A stretch of DNA of 64,000 nt from Chryseobacterium sp. Leaf201 (GCF_001421435.1 NZ_LMKA01000134.1:1-64000); one strand, 5' to 3'; positions 50,787-60,683 are shown, counted from the first letter of the stretch. Notes: generated by a model not told the origin, from the letters alone. Program-made: numbers and translations.

Positions 50787-52991
50787 ATGAGCGCAAAAAA
50801 AGCCAATTTATCAGGCGAATTGAAGAAATATTTCGGGTTTTCTACTTTCAAGGGCCAGCAGGAGCAGATTATCCAGGACCTTTTGGAAGGTAAGGATATA
50901 TTTGTACTGATGCCCACAGGAGGCGGAAAATCCTTATGCTATCAGCTTCCGGCTCTTATTTCAGAAGGTACGGCAATTGTAGTTTCGCCTTTGATCGCAT
51001 TAATGAAGAACCAGGTGGATGCCGTAAACGGACTTTCATCTGATGACGGTGTGGCCCATGTTTTAAATTCATCATTAAACAAAACACAGACCAAACAGGT
51101 ATTCGACGATATAAAAAGCGGGAGGACAAAACTTCTGTATGTAGCACCCGAATCCCTGATCAAGGAAGATTACCTGGAATTTTTAAAAGATGTAACAATT
51201 TCTTTCGTTGCCATTGATGAAGCCCACTGTATTTCAGAATGGGGACATGATTTCAGGCCGGAATACAGGAACCTTAAATCAATTATCGATAAAATTGCAG
51301 ATGTGCCGGTTATCGCATTAACGGCTACCGCAACGCCTAAAGTTCAGGATGATATCCAGAAAACACTGGGCATGACGAATGCACTGGTATTTAAAGAAAG
51401 CTTCAACAGGCCCAATCTTTACTACGAGGTACAGCCGAAGGTAAATGTAGACCGCGCAATCGTTAAATTCATCAATCAGAATAAAGGAAAATCAGGAATC
51501 GTTTACTGCCTGAGCCGGAGAAAAGTGGAGGAGTTTGCCCAGCTTTTACAGGTGAATGGCGTGAATGCGCTGCCTTATCACGCAGGCCTCGATCAGAAGA
51601 TCAGGGTTGCAAACCAGGACAAGTTCCTGATGGAGGAAGTGGATATCATTGTGGCCACAATTGCATTCGGGATGGGAATCGATAAACCCGATGTACGTTT
51701 TGTGATCCATTATGATTTTCCGAAATCCCTTGAAAGCTATTATCAGGAAACCGGACGTGCAGGCCGTGACGGAGGGGAAGGCCACTGTCTGGCATTCTAT
51801 GATCCTAAAGATATTGAAAAATTAGAGAAATTCCTTGCCCAGAAGCCGGTTTCAGAACGTGAAATCGGGTTGCAGCTGCTGAACGAAGTGGTAGGCTACG
51901 CCGAAACTTCCATGAGCAGGAGGCAGTATATCCTTTGTTATTTCGGGGAAAATTTTGATCCGGTGAACGGAGACGGTGCCAATATGTGCGATAATTCTAC
52001 CAACCCGCCGAAACTTAAGGATGCAACCAAAGATCTCATAAAAGTACTGCAGCTGATCCGTGATACCGGGGAAAAATTCAAGTCCAAAGACCTGATTTCC
52101 GTGGTTACAGGAAAAGAAAATGCGGTGACGAAGTCTTATAAGCTTGAGCAGACTTCTTATTTCGGTTTCGGGAAAGAGGAAAAAGATAACCACTGGAAAA
52201 CGGTTTTAAGACAGGCTACAGTTCAGAGCTTTTTACTGAAAGATATTGAGACCTATGGGGTGTTGAAGATCACTGAAAAAGGGAGACAGGTTCTGAACGG
52301 AGAACTGAAGCCTTCATTTTTAATTGCCGAAGACCGGGAATTCGACCTTACCCAGAGCAAAGCGGAGAGCGACCAGATCCAGATGCAGTCCGGAGGCGGA
52401 TTAGACCAGAACCTCTTTACTTTATTAAAAGAACTGCGAAAAAAAGTTGCCAAAAAGTATGGCATCCCGCCTTATACGGTGTTTATGGACCCGAGCCTTG
52501 AGGATATGACGGTCCAGTACCCGATTACGGTAGAAGAAATTGCTAAAATTTACGGAGTCGGGGAAGGGAAAGCCAAAAAATACGGTAAGGAATTCGCAGA
52601 TTTCATCAGTAAATATGTAGAAGACAATGCCATTGAGCGTACCCAGGATATGGTGATGAAACAGGTAGCCAATAAATCCAGCCATAAGGTTTTTATCATC
52701 CAGAGTACAGACAAAAAAATTGATCTTGAAGATATCGCAAGAGCCAAAAACCTTTCAATGGATGAACTGCTGAAAGAAATGGAGCGTATTGTTTATCAGG
52801 GGACCAAGCTTAATATTGATTATTATATTGAAGATAACTTTGACGAAGATATTGTAGACGGCTTCATGGAATTCATGAATGAATCTGAAAGCGACAGCAT
52901 GAAGGTGTTACTGGATGAATTCGGGGATGAACTCTCTGATGAAGAGGTGAGGATGCTGAGAATAAAGTTCATCAGTGATGTCGCCAATTAA
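50787..52991 (+). CDS. recQ: ATP-dependent DNA helicase RecQ
   Basis: 734-aa superfamily 2 3'-5' helicase for recombination and fork repair. Helicase motifs: [17 protein letters not shown] (I), [17 protein letters not shown] (II), [11 protein letters not shown] (III), [11 protein letters not shown] (IV), [18 protein letters not shown] and TGRAGRDG (VI). The RQC zinc site is degenerate: [15 protein letters not shown] and [12 protein letters not shown] replace the usual C-R-R and C-G-x-C-D-x-C, leaving one of four ligands. An RQC winged helix and an HRDC domain ([23 protein letters not shown] in segments) follow. The ~110-residue acidic C-terminal tail is longer than in E. coli RecQ. Confidence 0.96.
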   Translation: MSAKKANLSGELKKYFGFSTFKGQQEQIIQDLLEGKDIFVLMPTGGGKSLCYQLPALISEGTAIVVSPLIALMKNQVDAVNGLSSDDGVAHVLNSSLNKTQTKQVFDDIKSGRTKLLYVAPESLIKEDYLEFLKDVTISFVAIDEAHCISEWGHDFRPEYRNLKSIIDKIADVPVIALTATATPKVQDDIQKTLGMTNALVFKESFNRPNLYYEVQPKVNVDRAIVKFINQNKGKSGIVYCLSRRKVEEFAQLLQVNGVNALPYHAGLDQKIRVANQDKFLMEEVDIIVATIAFGMGIDKPDVRFVIHYDFPKSLESYYQETGRAGRDGGEGHCLAFYDPKDIEKLEKFLAQKPVSEREIGLQLLNEVVGYAETSMSRRQYILCYFGENFDPVNGDGANMCDNSTNPPKLKDATKDLIKVLQLIRDTGEKFKSKDLISVVTGKENAVTKSYKLEQTSYFGFGKEEKDNHWKTVLRQATVQSFLLKDIETYGVLKITEKGRQVLNGELKPSFLIAEDREFDLTQSKAESDQIQMQSGGGLDQNLFTLLKELRKKVAKKYGIPPYTVFMDPSLEDMTVQYPITVEEIAKIYGVGEGKAKKYGKEFADFISKYVEDNAIERTQDMVMKQVANKSSHKVFIIQSTDKKIDLEDIARAKNLSMDELLKEMERIVYQGTKLNIDYYIEDNFDEDIVDGFMEFMNESESDSMKVLLDEFGDELSDEEVRMLRIKFISDVAN

Positions 52992-53169
52992 AAATTAGTA
53001 TAAATTCTAAATAAAAGGAATTCTTCTTAGAAGAGTTTCTTTTTCTTTATATATTGTTTTTTCATAAAAACACATGAGTATCTGCAATTAACAGGATTAA
53101 AGTAATTTTTTTTCGGCGATAAAATTTATTGTTAATCTGAGAATAAAACTTTTTACTAATTTTACACTG

Positions 53170-54249
53170 ATGAAAAAGATTTCTGTTATATTTATTCTGC
53201 CGGATCTGGAAACCGGAGGCGCGGAAAGAATTGTTACCACCATTGCCAACCATCTTTCGCGGGACCGGTTTGAACCTAAAATCCTGCTTCTCCGCAAGCA
53301 GGGAGGCTATCTCAGCCTGCTGAAAGAGGATGTTGAGATTATTGATGTGAAAACAGAAAGAATCAGGCATTCCTTAAAACCTATTTTACGGGAAATTTAC
53401 CGCAGAAAACCGGATATCGTATTCTCTGGTTTTGGCGAAGTAAATGCCTATCTGTCTTTATTTATTAAGATTTTTCCAAAAACGAAATTTATTGCCCGGG
53501 AAACCAATGTGGTTAGTGAACACGTAACCCGGAAAGAAATAAAATTTTTCTATAATTTTTACAATAACTACCAGAGAATCATCGCCCAGAGTGATGATAT
53601 GAAAAAGGATCTGATCACACATTTCAACATCAAAAAGCATAAGATTGTCAAGATTAATAATCCTGTTGATTTTGATTTTATTGATGCTAAACTTAAAACT
53701 TCCGTAAGACCGGAAAGTTTCAGGCATAATTACAAAAATATTGTAGCCATCGGAAACCTGTCTGCCAGAAAAGGTTTTGATAATCTGCTGAAGGTATTTT
53801 CAAGGCTTAAAAATGAAAATATCCTGCTGCATATTCTGGGCGATGGAAAAGACCGGGAGATGCTGCACCAGATGAAAGATTTTCTGGGACTCGACCAGGT
53901 TATTTTCCACGGAAAACAGGAAAACCCGTATCAGTTTCTGAAACATGCCGATCTGTTTATCTTGTCTTCGAGATATGAGGGCTTCCCGAATGTCCTGCTG
54001 GAAGCCGGAGCCTGCGGAACCTATTCCCTGGCCAATAACTGTCCCGGAGGAATTAACGAAATCATTCAGGACGGAATCAACGGAGAAATTGCCGATATTG
54101 AAAACCACGAAGGTTTTGCACAGAAAATCATCGAGGTCCTTCATCAGAGCTATGAAAGAGACTCCATAAGAAATTCCATACAGTCGAGATTTTCAAAAAA
54201 TATCATTTTGAATGAATATGAAAAGGTTTTACTGGATCTGATGAAATAA
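53170..54249 (+). CDS. glycosyltransferase family 4-like
   Basis: 359-aa GT-B glycosyltransferase that uses a nucleotide-sugar donor, probably for surface glycan or lipid glycosylation. The N-terminal domain starts MKKISVIFILPDLETGGAERIV with the Gly-rich acceptor loop GGAER. The C-terminal donor domain has VAIGNLSARKGFDNLLKVF, LHILGDGKDREML, and RYEGFPNVLLEAGACGTYSLANNCPGGINEII in segments, with the E-x7-E pattern around EGFPNVLLEA. It stands alone between recQ and an AraC-type gene; no glycan cluster is visible in the window. Confidence 0.9.
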   Translation: MKKISVIFILPDLETGGAERIVTTIANHLSRDRFEPKILLLRKQGGYLSLLKEDVEIIDVKTERIRHSLKPILREIYRRKPDIVFSGFGEVNAYLSLFIKIFPKTKFIARETNVVSEHVTRKEIKFFYNFYNNYQRIIAQSDDMKKDLITHFNIKKHKIVKINNPVDFDFIDAKLKTSVRPESFRHNYKNIVAIGNLSARKGFDNLLKVFSRLKNENILLHILGDGKDREMLHQMKDFLGLDQVIFHGKQENPYQFLKHADLFILSSRYEGFPNVLLEAGACGTYSLANNCPGGINEIIQDGINGEIADIENHEGFAQKIIEVLHQSYERDSIRNSIQSRFSKNIILNEYEKVLLDLMK

Positions 54250-54377
54250 ATAAGGTGAATGGGTTCGATCAATTAAAGCGGAATAAATACTCAAAAAACA
54301 TATTCAGATGCTGTAGTTACCGATCAGATTGAACTTCACGAAATATCAAGTCATTATTTAACAGCATTCATCAGATT

Positions 54378-55517
54378 ATGATCATAGAAAGTATTTCTTT
54401 TTCAGGGATTGTTGCCGCATTTTTTTGCAGTGCACTGCTGTTCTCTAAAAAGAAAAATCTTTCATCTGACCGCTATCTTATGGTCTGGCTGTGGTTGGCT
54501 GCCGCTAATTTAACCTGCTACCTGTTCCCGTCTCTGCTTCCTGAAAGACTTCAGCCTTTCGGTTTTGCTCTTCCGGTTCTCAGTATGGGGATGCTTTATC
54601 TTTATGTTATTTCCCTGACCTTTAATATAAAGTTCCGGCTCACTTATTTTATAAAACACTCGCTTGTCTTCATTCTTTACAGTTCAGGTCTTATAATATT
54701 TTCTGCCTTTTGTGAAAAGATAGAATTTAAGGACAGCATCCCTTATTTTACGAATGGACAGTCACGGGGAATGCTGGATCTTCTGACTGTTCCCATGGCC
54801 GCTGTTCCGGTAGTTTACATTGTTCTGTGTTTTTTGGCGCTGAAAAAATATCAGAACAAACTTCCCGAATATTATTCCGCACTGGAAAAAATCAGCCTTA
54901 ACTGGCTGAAATATATACTGATTTCTTTAATTACCCTTTTTATAATCGTTTCTTTAATTATCGCTTTGGGTTCGAGGTTAAATACAGTTCCTCTGGATAA
55001 AATCTTTAAGATCGTTGCTGTTATCCAGAGTGTGTACGTATGGTGTATTATATTTTTCAGCCTTAGGCAAAACCTTATTTTTAATCAGCAGGTGGTTATG
55101 GATGAATCCGCTGCAGATAAAGAAAATGTAAAAACAGATTTACGGGATAAGAACCGGTCAGCTGAAATTTCTCAGAAATTACTGATGTTTATGGAAACTG
55201 AGCGCCCTTATCTGGATGAAGAGCTCAGCCTGCAGAAATTATCTCTTTTGGTAAATATTTCTACCCATCGTCTTTCTGAAGTAATCAATCAGGATCTTAA
55301 TACCAATTTCTACAGATTGATCAATGCCTACCGGGTGGAAGAAGTAAAGAGAAAACTCAAAAATTCCGAATTTGATAAATACTCTATTTTGGGAATAGCT
55401 TTTGAATCCGGTTTTAACTCCAAATCAACATTCAATAAGATCTTTAAAGAGGAAACCGGGATGACTCCGTCTGCATTTAAGAAGTCCGGATCTGCCGCAA
55501 AGGGTCCTAACCGGTAA
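54378..55517 (+). CDS. membrane-anchored AraC-family regulator
   Basis: 379-aa protein. The first ~235 residues contain seven hydrophobic helices (IIESISFSGIVAAFFCSALLF, FGFALPVLSMGMLYLYVISL, FVLGLV-like LVFILYSSGLIIFSAFCE, YILISLITLFIIVSLIIALGS and others), as in the 7TM-DISM or DUF-type sensors fused to AraC domains in Bacteroidota. The last ~100 residues are the double HTH: LSLQKLSLLVNISTHRLSEVINQDLNTNFYRLINAYRVEEVKRKL in segments and YSILGIAFESGFNSKSTFNKIFKEETGMTPSAFKK in segments. It probably acts at the inner membrane. The next gene encodes a membrane protein. Confidence 0.92.
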   Translation: MIIESISFSGIVAAFFCSALLFSKKKNLSSDRYLMVWLWLAAANLTCYLFPSLLPERLQPFGFALPVLSMGMLYLYVISLTFNIKFRLTYFIKHSLVFILYSSGLIIFSAFCEKIEFKDSIPYFTNGQSRGMLDLLTVPMAAVPVVYIVLCFLALKKYQNKLPEYYSALEKISLNWLKYILISLITLFIIVSLIIALGSRLNTVPLDKIFKIVAVIQSVYVWCIIFFSLRQNLIFNQQVVMDESAADKENVKTDLRDKNRSAEISQKLLMFMETERPYLDEELSLQKLSLLVNISTHRLSEVINQDLNTNFYRLINAYRVEEVKRKLKNSEFDKYSILGIAFESGFNSKSTFNKIFKEETGMTPSAFKKSGSAAKGPNR

Positions 55518-55566
55518 CTTAGGACGATTCAAAGAGGATTTCAACGGATTTTTGCCATCAAAAAGT

Positions 55567-56211
55567 ATGGATACACCTCTTCATTTAACGAACATTACTG
55601 TTCATGTTATCACCGGAAGCACAGCACTTGCAGTGGGATTTTTAATCTTATTCAAAACAAAAGGAACGCCCTTGCATCGGAAACTCGGATATCTTTTCAT
55701 ACTCTGTATGGTAATTGTTGTCACCACGGGAGCGTTTGGCGTCATTGTATTTAAAAGAAACCTCTTTCTTTTACTCATTACTGTTCTGGCAGGCTATAAT
55801 ACCTATTCGGGTTTCAGGATCTTAAAGGAAAAAACCAATCGTTTTTATTTAAAAGATCTCGCGGCAATGCTGGCAGCGCTGATAATAGCAATCATTTTTA
55901 TATATTATCTTGAGGCTATCGGTTTTTACTGGAATCCCGTAGTCATTTTTTCAGGAGTCGGATATCTGTTAATGGTTATCGCTTATGATATTTTCCGGTA
56001 CTGTATTTCGGCGTCACGGTATGGTAATTTGTGGCGTTATGAACATTCAAGTAAGATGATAAGTGCGATGGGAGCTCTTTTTTCAGCATTTATAGGAACA
56101 CTTATGCCGGATTATAAACCGTACAGCCAGATTCTTCCTTCGTTATTTATGACATTGGTAATGATTTTTTTTAATCTTAAGATCTACATAAGGTTGAAAA
56201 GCATAAAATGA
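55567..56211 (+). CDS. hypothetical DUF2306-like multi-pass membrane protein
   Basis: About 214 aa from ATG 55567 (MDTPLHLTNITVHVITGSTA); the open frame begins earlier at a TTG, but the first helix follows MDTPLHL directly. Seven helices can be drawn: NITVHVITGSTALAVGFLIL, KLGYLFILCMVIVVTTGAFG, LFLLLITVLAGYNTYSGF, LAAMLAALIIAIIFIYYLEA, VVIFSGVGYLLMVIAYDIF, MISAMGALFSAFIGTLMP and SLFMTLVMIFFNLKIYI. His near HVITG and HRKLGYLF, typical of DUF2306-like or haem-binding membrane proteins, may be ligands; that is inference. It may belong with the AraC gene 49 bases upstream. Confidence 0.78.
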   Translation: MDTPLHLTNITVHVITGSTALAVGFLILFKTKGTPLHRKLGYLFILCMVIVVTTGAFGVIVFKRNLFLLLITVLAGYNTYSGFRILKEKTNRFYLKDLAAMLAALIIAIIFIYYLEAIGFYWNPVVIFSGVGYLLMVIAYDIFRYCISASRYGNLWRYEHSSKMISAMGALFSAFIGTLMPDYKPYSQILPSLFMTLVMIFFNLKIYIRLKSIK

Positions 56212-56277
56212 CCGCTATATTTAATCTTGAAACTTTATTCATTGCTTTTTACTAATTTTACCTTTTAAAAGTATCAA

Positions 56278-56625
56278 ATGAAAATCCCGAAAATAGGATG
56301 CGCCTGTGAAAAACCTGACTCAAATTATACCGAATACAGAAGCTCTGAATTAGGCATAGACCCTACCAACGGAAGAGATGCAGAAGTATCCATTCAGCAG
56401 TGCAAACTCTGCCAGAGAATATGGATCCGCTATTTTGTAGAATTTGAAAGCTTTCCCAAATCGGGAAGATGGTACAAAGGGATCGTTTCCAAAAAAGACC
56501 GTCCGCACATCACCCCTGAAAATGCTGTTGAATTTCTCGAAAGTCTGGAGTGGTACGTATATGGAGGTTCTTATTTTGAAAGCACGGGCACATTCGGGCA
56601 GGGTAAAATGAATGTAGATTTATAA
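56278..56625 (+). CDS. hypothetical protein with CxC and CxxC motifs
   Basis: 115-aa cytoplasmic protein of unrecognised family. Four Cys are arranged as C8-x-C10 and C42-x-x-C45 (IGCACEKPD and QQCKLCQRIWI), which could bind a zinc ion. The C-terminal half has Trp/Tyr-rich segments (WIRYFVEFESFPKSGRWYKG, LESLEWYVYGGSYFESTG). It lies alone between a membrane protein gene and lpd. No start other than ATG 56278 is plausible. Function unknown; the metal site is inference. Confidence 0.75.
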   Translation: MKIPKIGCACEKPDSNYTEYRSSELGIDPTNGRDAEVSIQQCKLCQRIWIRYFVEFESFPKSGRWYKGIVSKKDRPHITPENAVEFLESLEWYVYGGSYFESTGTFGQGKMNVDL

Positions 56626-56729
56626 TTTTGCAGGATGCAGTGAACATATTTGTCAGAACAATTTTGCATTAATCCGGATTTAAGATCCCTGATGTATAGC
56701 AGTGTTTAAGAAAATTTGACAAATCTCAG

Positions 56730-56760
56730 TTGGGCACTTGGTAATTAATCAGTAAATTTG
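56730..56760 (+). promoter_or_regulatory. lpd promoter, TTG -33 and TAAATTTG -7
   Basis: TTG at 56730-56732, a 20-base gap, then TAAATTTG at 56753-56760; 43 bases upstream of ATG 56804. Confidence 0.6.
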
Positions 56761-56803
56761 TAAGCATTAAGAAAGTTAATAATAACAAATTCATAAAAAT
56801 AAC

Positions 56804-58207
56804 ATGAGTCAATTCGATGTTACCGTAATCGGTTCCGGTCCTGGTGGTTATGTTGCTGCAATCCGTGCCGCACAGTTAGGTTTCACAACAGCAATTATTG
56901 AAAAATATCCAACCCTGGGCGGAACCTGCCTTAATGTAGGATGTATTCCGTCTAAAGCACTGTTGGACAGCTCTGAGCATTTTGAAAATGCCAAGCATAA
57001 TTTTGCAGGTCACGGGATTATTATCAATGAGCCTCAGGCTGATATTGCAAGAATGATCGAGCGTAAAAATGAAGTCATCAAACAAAATACAGACGGAATC
57101 AGCTACCTGATGAACAAAAACAAAATCACTGTTTTTGAAGGCGTGGGAAGCTTCGAATCTGCCACTCAGATCAAAGTAACGAAAAACGACGGTTCTACAG
57201 AAACCATCGAGTCTAAATATACCATTATCGCTACCGGTTCCAAACCGACTTCTTTACCTTTCATTACATTAGACAAAGAAAGGGTGATTACTTCTACCGA
57301 AGCTTTGAACCTTAAGGAAATTCCTAAGCATTTAGTAGTGATCGGAGGTGGGGTTATCGGTCTTGAATTAGGTTCTGTTTACCTGAGACTGGGTGCCCAG
57401 GTAACGGTTGTTGAGTTTATGGATAAGATTATCCCGGGAATGGACGGTGCACTGAGCAAGGAACTTACGAAAGTCCTTAAAAAGCAGGGAATGAAATTCA
57501 TGCTTTCTACCGCTGTTTCTGCTGTTGAAAGAAATGGCGATACCGTAAAAATCACAGCCAAAGACAAGAAAGGAGAAGAAGTAACCGTTGAAGGGGATTA
57601 CTGTCTGGTTTCTGTAGGAAGAAGACCTTTCACAGACGGGCTTGGTCTTGAAAAAGCAGGTGTTGAGCTTGACGAAAGAGGCCGCGTGAAAATAAACGAC
57701 CATCTGCAGACCAATGTTTCCAATATTTATGCAATCGGAGACGTGATCAAAGGAGCCATGCTGGCACACAAAGCAGAAGAAGAGGGTGTTTTTGTGGCTG
57801 AAACATTAGCCGGACAAAAACCTCACATCAATTATAATTTAATTCCGGGCGTTGTTTACACATGGCCTGAAGTTGCGGGCGTAGGCAAAACCGAAGAGCA
57901 GCTGAAAGAAGAAGGCGCAGCCTACAAAGTAGGGTCTTTCCCGATGAGAGCATTGGGAAGAAGCCGTGCGAGCGGGGATGTTGACGGCCTGGTAAAAATT
58001 ATTGCCGATGAAAAAACGGATGAGATACTGGGAATGCACATTATAGGAGCCAGAGCAGCGGATCTTATCGCAGAAGGCGTTATTGCTATGGAATTCCGTG
58101 CCAGTGCAGAAGACATCGCAAGAAGCTCACATGCACACCCGACCTATGCGGAAGCGATTAAAGAAGCCGCATTGGATGCTACGGCTAAGAGACCGATTCA
58201 TATGTAA
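56804..58207 (+). CDS. lpd: dihydrolipoyl dehydrogenase (E3)
   Basis: 467-aa flavoprotein that reoxidises the lipoyl groups of the pyruvate, 2-oxoglutarate and branched-chain dehydrogenase complexes and the glycine cleavage system, passing electrons to NAD. FAD motif GSGPGGYVAAIRAAQLG (11-27), redox disulphide GGTCLNVGCIPSK (about 40-52), NAD motif VVIGGGVIGLELGSVYLRLG (about 178-197, in segments), and the C-terminal catalytic HAHPTYAEA (His-x-His, near 444-452). Length is standard. It is monocistronic here, with its own promoter and terminator (58253-58277); no E1 or E2 gene is adjacent. Confidence 0.97.
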   Translation: MSQFDVTVIGSGPGGYVAAIRAAQLGFTTAIIEKYPTLGGTCLNVGCIPSKALLDSSEHFENAKHNFAGHGIIINEPQADIARMIERKNEVIKQNTDGISYLMNKNKITVFEGVGSFESATQIKVTKNDGSTETIESKYTIIATGSKPTSLPFITLDKERVITSTEALNLKEIPKHLVVIGGGVIGLELGSVYLRLGAQVTVVEFMDKIIPGMDGALSKELTKVLKKQGMKFMLSTAVSAVERNGDTVKITAKDKKGEEVTVEGDYCLVSVGRRPFTDGLGLEKAGVELDERGRVKINDHLQTNVSNIYAIGDVIKGAMLAHKAEEEGVFVAETLAGQKPHINYNLIPGVVYTWPEVAGVGKTEEQLKEEGAAYKVGSFPMRALGRSRASGDVDGLVKIIADEKTDEILGMHIIGARAADLIAEGVIAMEFRASAEDIARSSHAHPTYAEAIKEAALDATAKRPIHM

Positions 58208-58252
58208 TATTTATCTGATTAAAATTTAATCTTTTAAAAATAATTGTAAATT

Positions 58253-58277
58253 AGAGAGGCATTAGCCTCTCTTTTTA
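58253..58277 (+). terminator. terminator of lpd
   Basis: AGAGAGGC/GCCTCTCT with loop ATTA, followed by TTTTTAT. Confidence 0.88.
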
Positions 58278-58307
58278 TATGAAAATATGAGCTACAAATA
58301 AAAAATT

Positions 58308-59171
58308 ATGAAAAGTATCTTTATAAGCGTATTGCTTCTCTTTGTGACAGATTCATTTGCTCAGGAAGCAGGGAAAGCGGGTGAATTTCTGAAAAATGAA
58401 GCTTCTAAAGCTGAAATCGGATCACTAAACAAGAAAAGGTCAGATACAAAAGACAATAATAATTCAGGTTTAAGGCATCAGGGTAACAGCGGTTTCAGAA
58501 TAAAAAATCCACAATACCAATGGAATCAGGAGTATGGCTATTCTGAGGTTTTTCTCAGAATTCCCGAGCAGGGATTTTTCAGTGTGGAAATAGGAGATCA
58601 GTTGATCTTAAACAATTCCGGGAAATTCCGGTTTTTTGACTTGCCGGCGGGAAGAATTCCCGTTTCTGTTTACGAAAGCGGCTATCTATTGTACAGAACT
58701 ACTTTAAATGTCCGGAACAACAGCAGGCTGGTTCTTGATTTTTTTACAGATAAAGGTCTTTATCTGTTGGATTCATATCCTGTTCAGAATCAGTCTTATG
58801 GTTTCAGCAGCTGGAATGATGTCTGGAATAATCCTTATGGAAGCCAGGGAGGCAGTTGGAATAATTCAGGAAATAATGCAAACGTAATGGACAGCAGTTC
58901 TTTCAGCGAGTTTCTCGATATGCTCAGAAAAAATGCAAAATTTGATGACAGCAGATTTTCTATGATCAGACAGCAGATGCAGACAACAATGTTTATTGCT
59001 CAGCAGATCAGTATTCTGGTGAAGGAGATGAGTTTTGATAAAAACAGGCTTTCACTGGCAAAATCGATGTATGCTAAATGTCCGGACAAGCAAAAATATT
59101 TCCTCGTTTATGATGCATTTGATTTTGAAAGCAGTAAAAGAGAGTTGATGGATTTTATTTCTAAATTATAA
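58308..59171 (+). CDS. exported DUF4476 protein
   Basis: 287-aa exported protein (signal MKSIFISVLLLFVTDSFAQ). The N-terminal part is charged and Asn-rich. Residues about 75-165 form a beta-sandwich-like PEGA-type segment (GFFSVEIGDQLILNNSGKFRFFDLPAGRIPVSVYESGYLLYRTTLNV in segments). The C-terminal ~95 residues match DUF4476 (FSEFLDMLRKNAKFDDSRFS, MSFDKNRLSLAKSMYAKCPD, YFLVYDAFDFESSKRELMDF), a four-helix domain of unknown function widespread in Bacteroidota. An Asn/Gly/Ser linker joins them. It is probably periplasmic or on the outer membrane. Confidence 0.85.
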   Translation: MKSIFISVLLLFVTDSFAQEAGKAGEFLKNEASKAEIGSLNKKRSDTKDNNNSGLRHQGNSGFRIKNPQYQWNQEYGYSEVFLRIPEQGFFSVEIGDQLILNNSGKFRFFDLPAGRIPVSVYESGYLLYRTTLNVRNNSRLVLDFFTDKGLYLLDSYPVQNQSYGFSSWNDVWNNPYGSQGGSWNNSGNNANVMDSSSFSEFLDMLRKNAKFDDSRFSMIRQQMQTTMFIAQQISILVKEMSFDKNRLSLAKSMYAKCPDKQKYFLVYDAFDFESSKRELMDFISKL

Positions 59172-59266
59172 GTTGGTACTGTATTTCCGTGCCTTACCGA
59201 CTGGTTTTATAAAATTATCAGAAGCTTTTGTCTTTTTTTTCCATTATATTCAGTTAAAATTTTTCT

Positions 59267-59752
59267 ATGAAAAGCAAGTTGTTCCTTTTACTCATTTTAT
59301 ATTCCGGTTTTGTTTTGGGCCAGGATATAAAACCCATTACAAAAGCGGTGTCAGAGATCAGTCAGATTAAAAATTATACAGTTAAAACCGTTCCGAATTC
59401 CTATTTTATGGATCAGGGAAAAACTACTGATAACGGCATTGAGCTGAAAGGGTTTTACAGCAGCGGGCAGCTCAGGAAAATGGAGCATTTCGTTGGCCTG
59501 TCGGCATGGAATATCGTAACACAATATTTCCTCTCAGAAAAAGGAGAACTGATTTTTGTTTACTCAAAAAAGTACAGGACCCTGGATGAAAACGGATCTA
59601 TGAAGAAACCTCAAAAGGTATCGGAAGCGCGATATTACTATATCCGTGGCAAGCTTGTGAAAAAGCTTAAAGTTCCTGCTGAACAGGACCCTGAAACCAA
59701 TTACCTGTATGAGGCAAAAATACTTGAAGAAGATTTAAGACGATATAAATAG
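59267..59752 (+). CDS. exported hypothetical protein
   Basis: 161-aa protein with a signal peptide (MKSKLFLLLILYSGFVLGQ). The mature part has alternating beta-strand-like segments (GIELKGFYSSGQLRKMEHFVG, WNIVTQYFLSEKGELIFVYS, SEARYYYIRGKLVKKLKVP), reminiscent of the MORN/toxin-antitoxin-like 'YxxG-L----' repeats of flavobacterial periplasmic proteins. No catalytic motif is seen. Its start at 59267 follows a 95-base gap after the DUF4476 gene, and the following S1 gene has its own promoter. Confidence 0.72.
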   Translation: MKSKLFLLLILYSGFVLGQDIKPITKAVSEISQIKNYTVKTVPNSYFMDQGKTTDNGIELKGFYSSGQLRKMEHFVGLSAWNIVTQYFLSEKGELIFVYSKKYRTLDENGSMKKPQKVSEARYYYIRGKLVKKLKVPAEQDPETNYLYEAKILEEDLRRYK

Positions 59753-59772
59753 GTTGAAATTTCCAATTTCCG

Positions 59773-59780
59773 TACCTTTG
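59773..59780 (+). promoter_or_regulatory. -7 box (TACCTTTG) for the cvfB-like gene
   Basis: TAnnTTTG match 19 bases upstream of ATG 59800. Confidence 0.55.
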
Positions 59781-59799
59781 TCAGCTAATTTATCATTCA

Positions 59800-60624
59800 A
59801 TGCAAATAGGAAAGACACAGACTTTAAAAATTTCAGAAAAAAACAGTTCAGGATGGATTTTGGCCGATGAATCGGGCGAAAAGGCTTTTCTGCCTAAAAT
59901 TTTCACGCAGGACGACAAGGAAATTGATGATGAAATTGAAGTTTTTGTGTATCAGGATGACAGTAAATTAAAAGCCACTACAGAAATTCCTCTGGCAGAA
60001 GTAGGGGAATTTGCCGTAATGAGCTGTGTGCAGAGCCTTCCGAGCGGAGCGTTTATGGATTGGGGAATTATTAAAGATTTATTTATCCCTTACAAGCAGC
60101 AGAAAACAAAAATCATTGAAGGAAAAAGATATCTGGTCTACCTCTATATTGATGATGAACTCGAACTGATTACCGGAACTACGAAATTCAAAAGAAACCC
60201 GCAGTACGAGGATCTGCCTTTCGCAAAGGGTGATAAAGTGGACCTGCTTCTGATGAACGAAAGCGAACTGGGCTGGAACGTAGTGATCAATAAAAAATAC
60301 ATCGGATTGATTTATACTTCTGATGTGTTTAAAAAACTATACCCTTTATCCGAAGAAACAGGCTATATCAAAGCCATCCGTGAAGACGGGAAAATAGATG
60401 TTTCCTTACAGCCTGAAGGTTTTGAAAATATCGATGAATTCAAACAGAAAATCCTGACGAAGTTGGAGGAAAACTACGGTTTGCTTTACCTTTCAGATAA
60501 ATCAACGCCCGAAGAGATCAAAGATGAGCTTCAGATGAGCAAGAAGAACTTTAAGAAAGCAATCGGCGGACTTTATAAAGATAAGGTAATTGATCTTTCA
60601 GAAGATAAGATTAAGTTATTATAA
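59800..60624 (+). CDS. S1-like RNA-binding protein of the CvfB/YitL family
   Basis: 274-aa cytoplasmic protein with three tandem S1-like OB folds and a C-terminal winged helix, as in CvfB of Gram-positives. Visible segments: MQIGKTQTLKISEKNSSGWILADESGEKAFLPK in segments (first OB), AVMSCVQSLPSGAFMDWGIIKDLFIP in segments (second), LGWNVVINKKYIGLIYTSDVFKKL and GYIKAIREDGKIDVSLQPEGFENI (third), and the winged helix LSDKSTPEEIKDELQMSKKNFKKAIGGLYKDKVIDLSEDKIKLL in segments. CvfB binds RNA and affects virulence gene expression in Staphylococcus; the role in flavobacteria is unknown. Confidence 0.93.
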   Translation: MQIGKTQTLKISEKNSSGWILADESGEKAFLPKIFTQDDKEIDDEIEVFVYQDDSKLKATTEIPLAEVGEFAVMSCVQSLPSGAFMDWGIIKDLFIPYKQQKTKIIEGKRYLVYLYIDDELELITGTTKFKRNPQYEDLPFAKGDKVDLLLMNESELGWNVVINKKYIGLIYTSDVFKKLYPLSEETGYIKAIREDGKIDVSLQPEGFENIDEFKQKILTKLEENYGLLYLSDKSTPEEIKDELQMSKKNFKKAIGGLYKDKVIDLSEDKIKLL

Positions 60625-60641
60625 CAAAATAGATAAAAATA

Positions 60642-60669
60642 AAAACGGGCAGAAAATTCTGCCCGTTTT
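60642..60669. terminator. bidirectional terminator between the cvfB-like and CHU_C genes
   Basis: AAAACGGGCAGAA/TTCTGCCCGTTTT with a 2-base loop, A-rich on the left and T-rich on the right, between convergent genes. Confidence 0.9.
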
Positions 60670-60683
60670 GTTTGTTATCCTGA

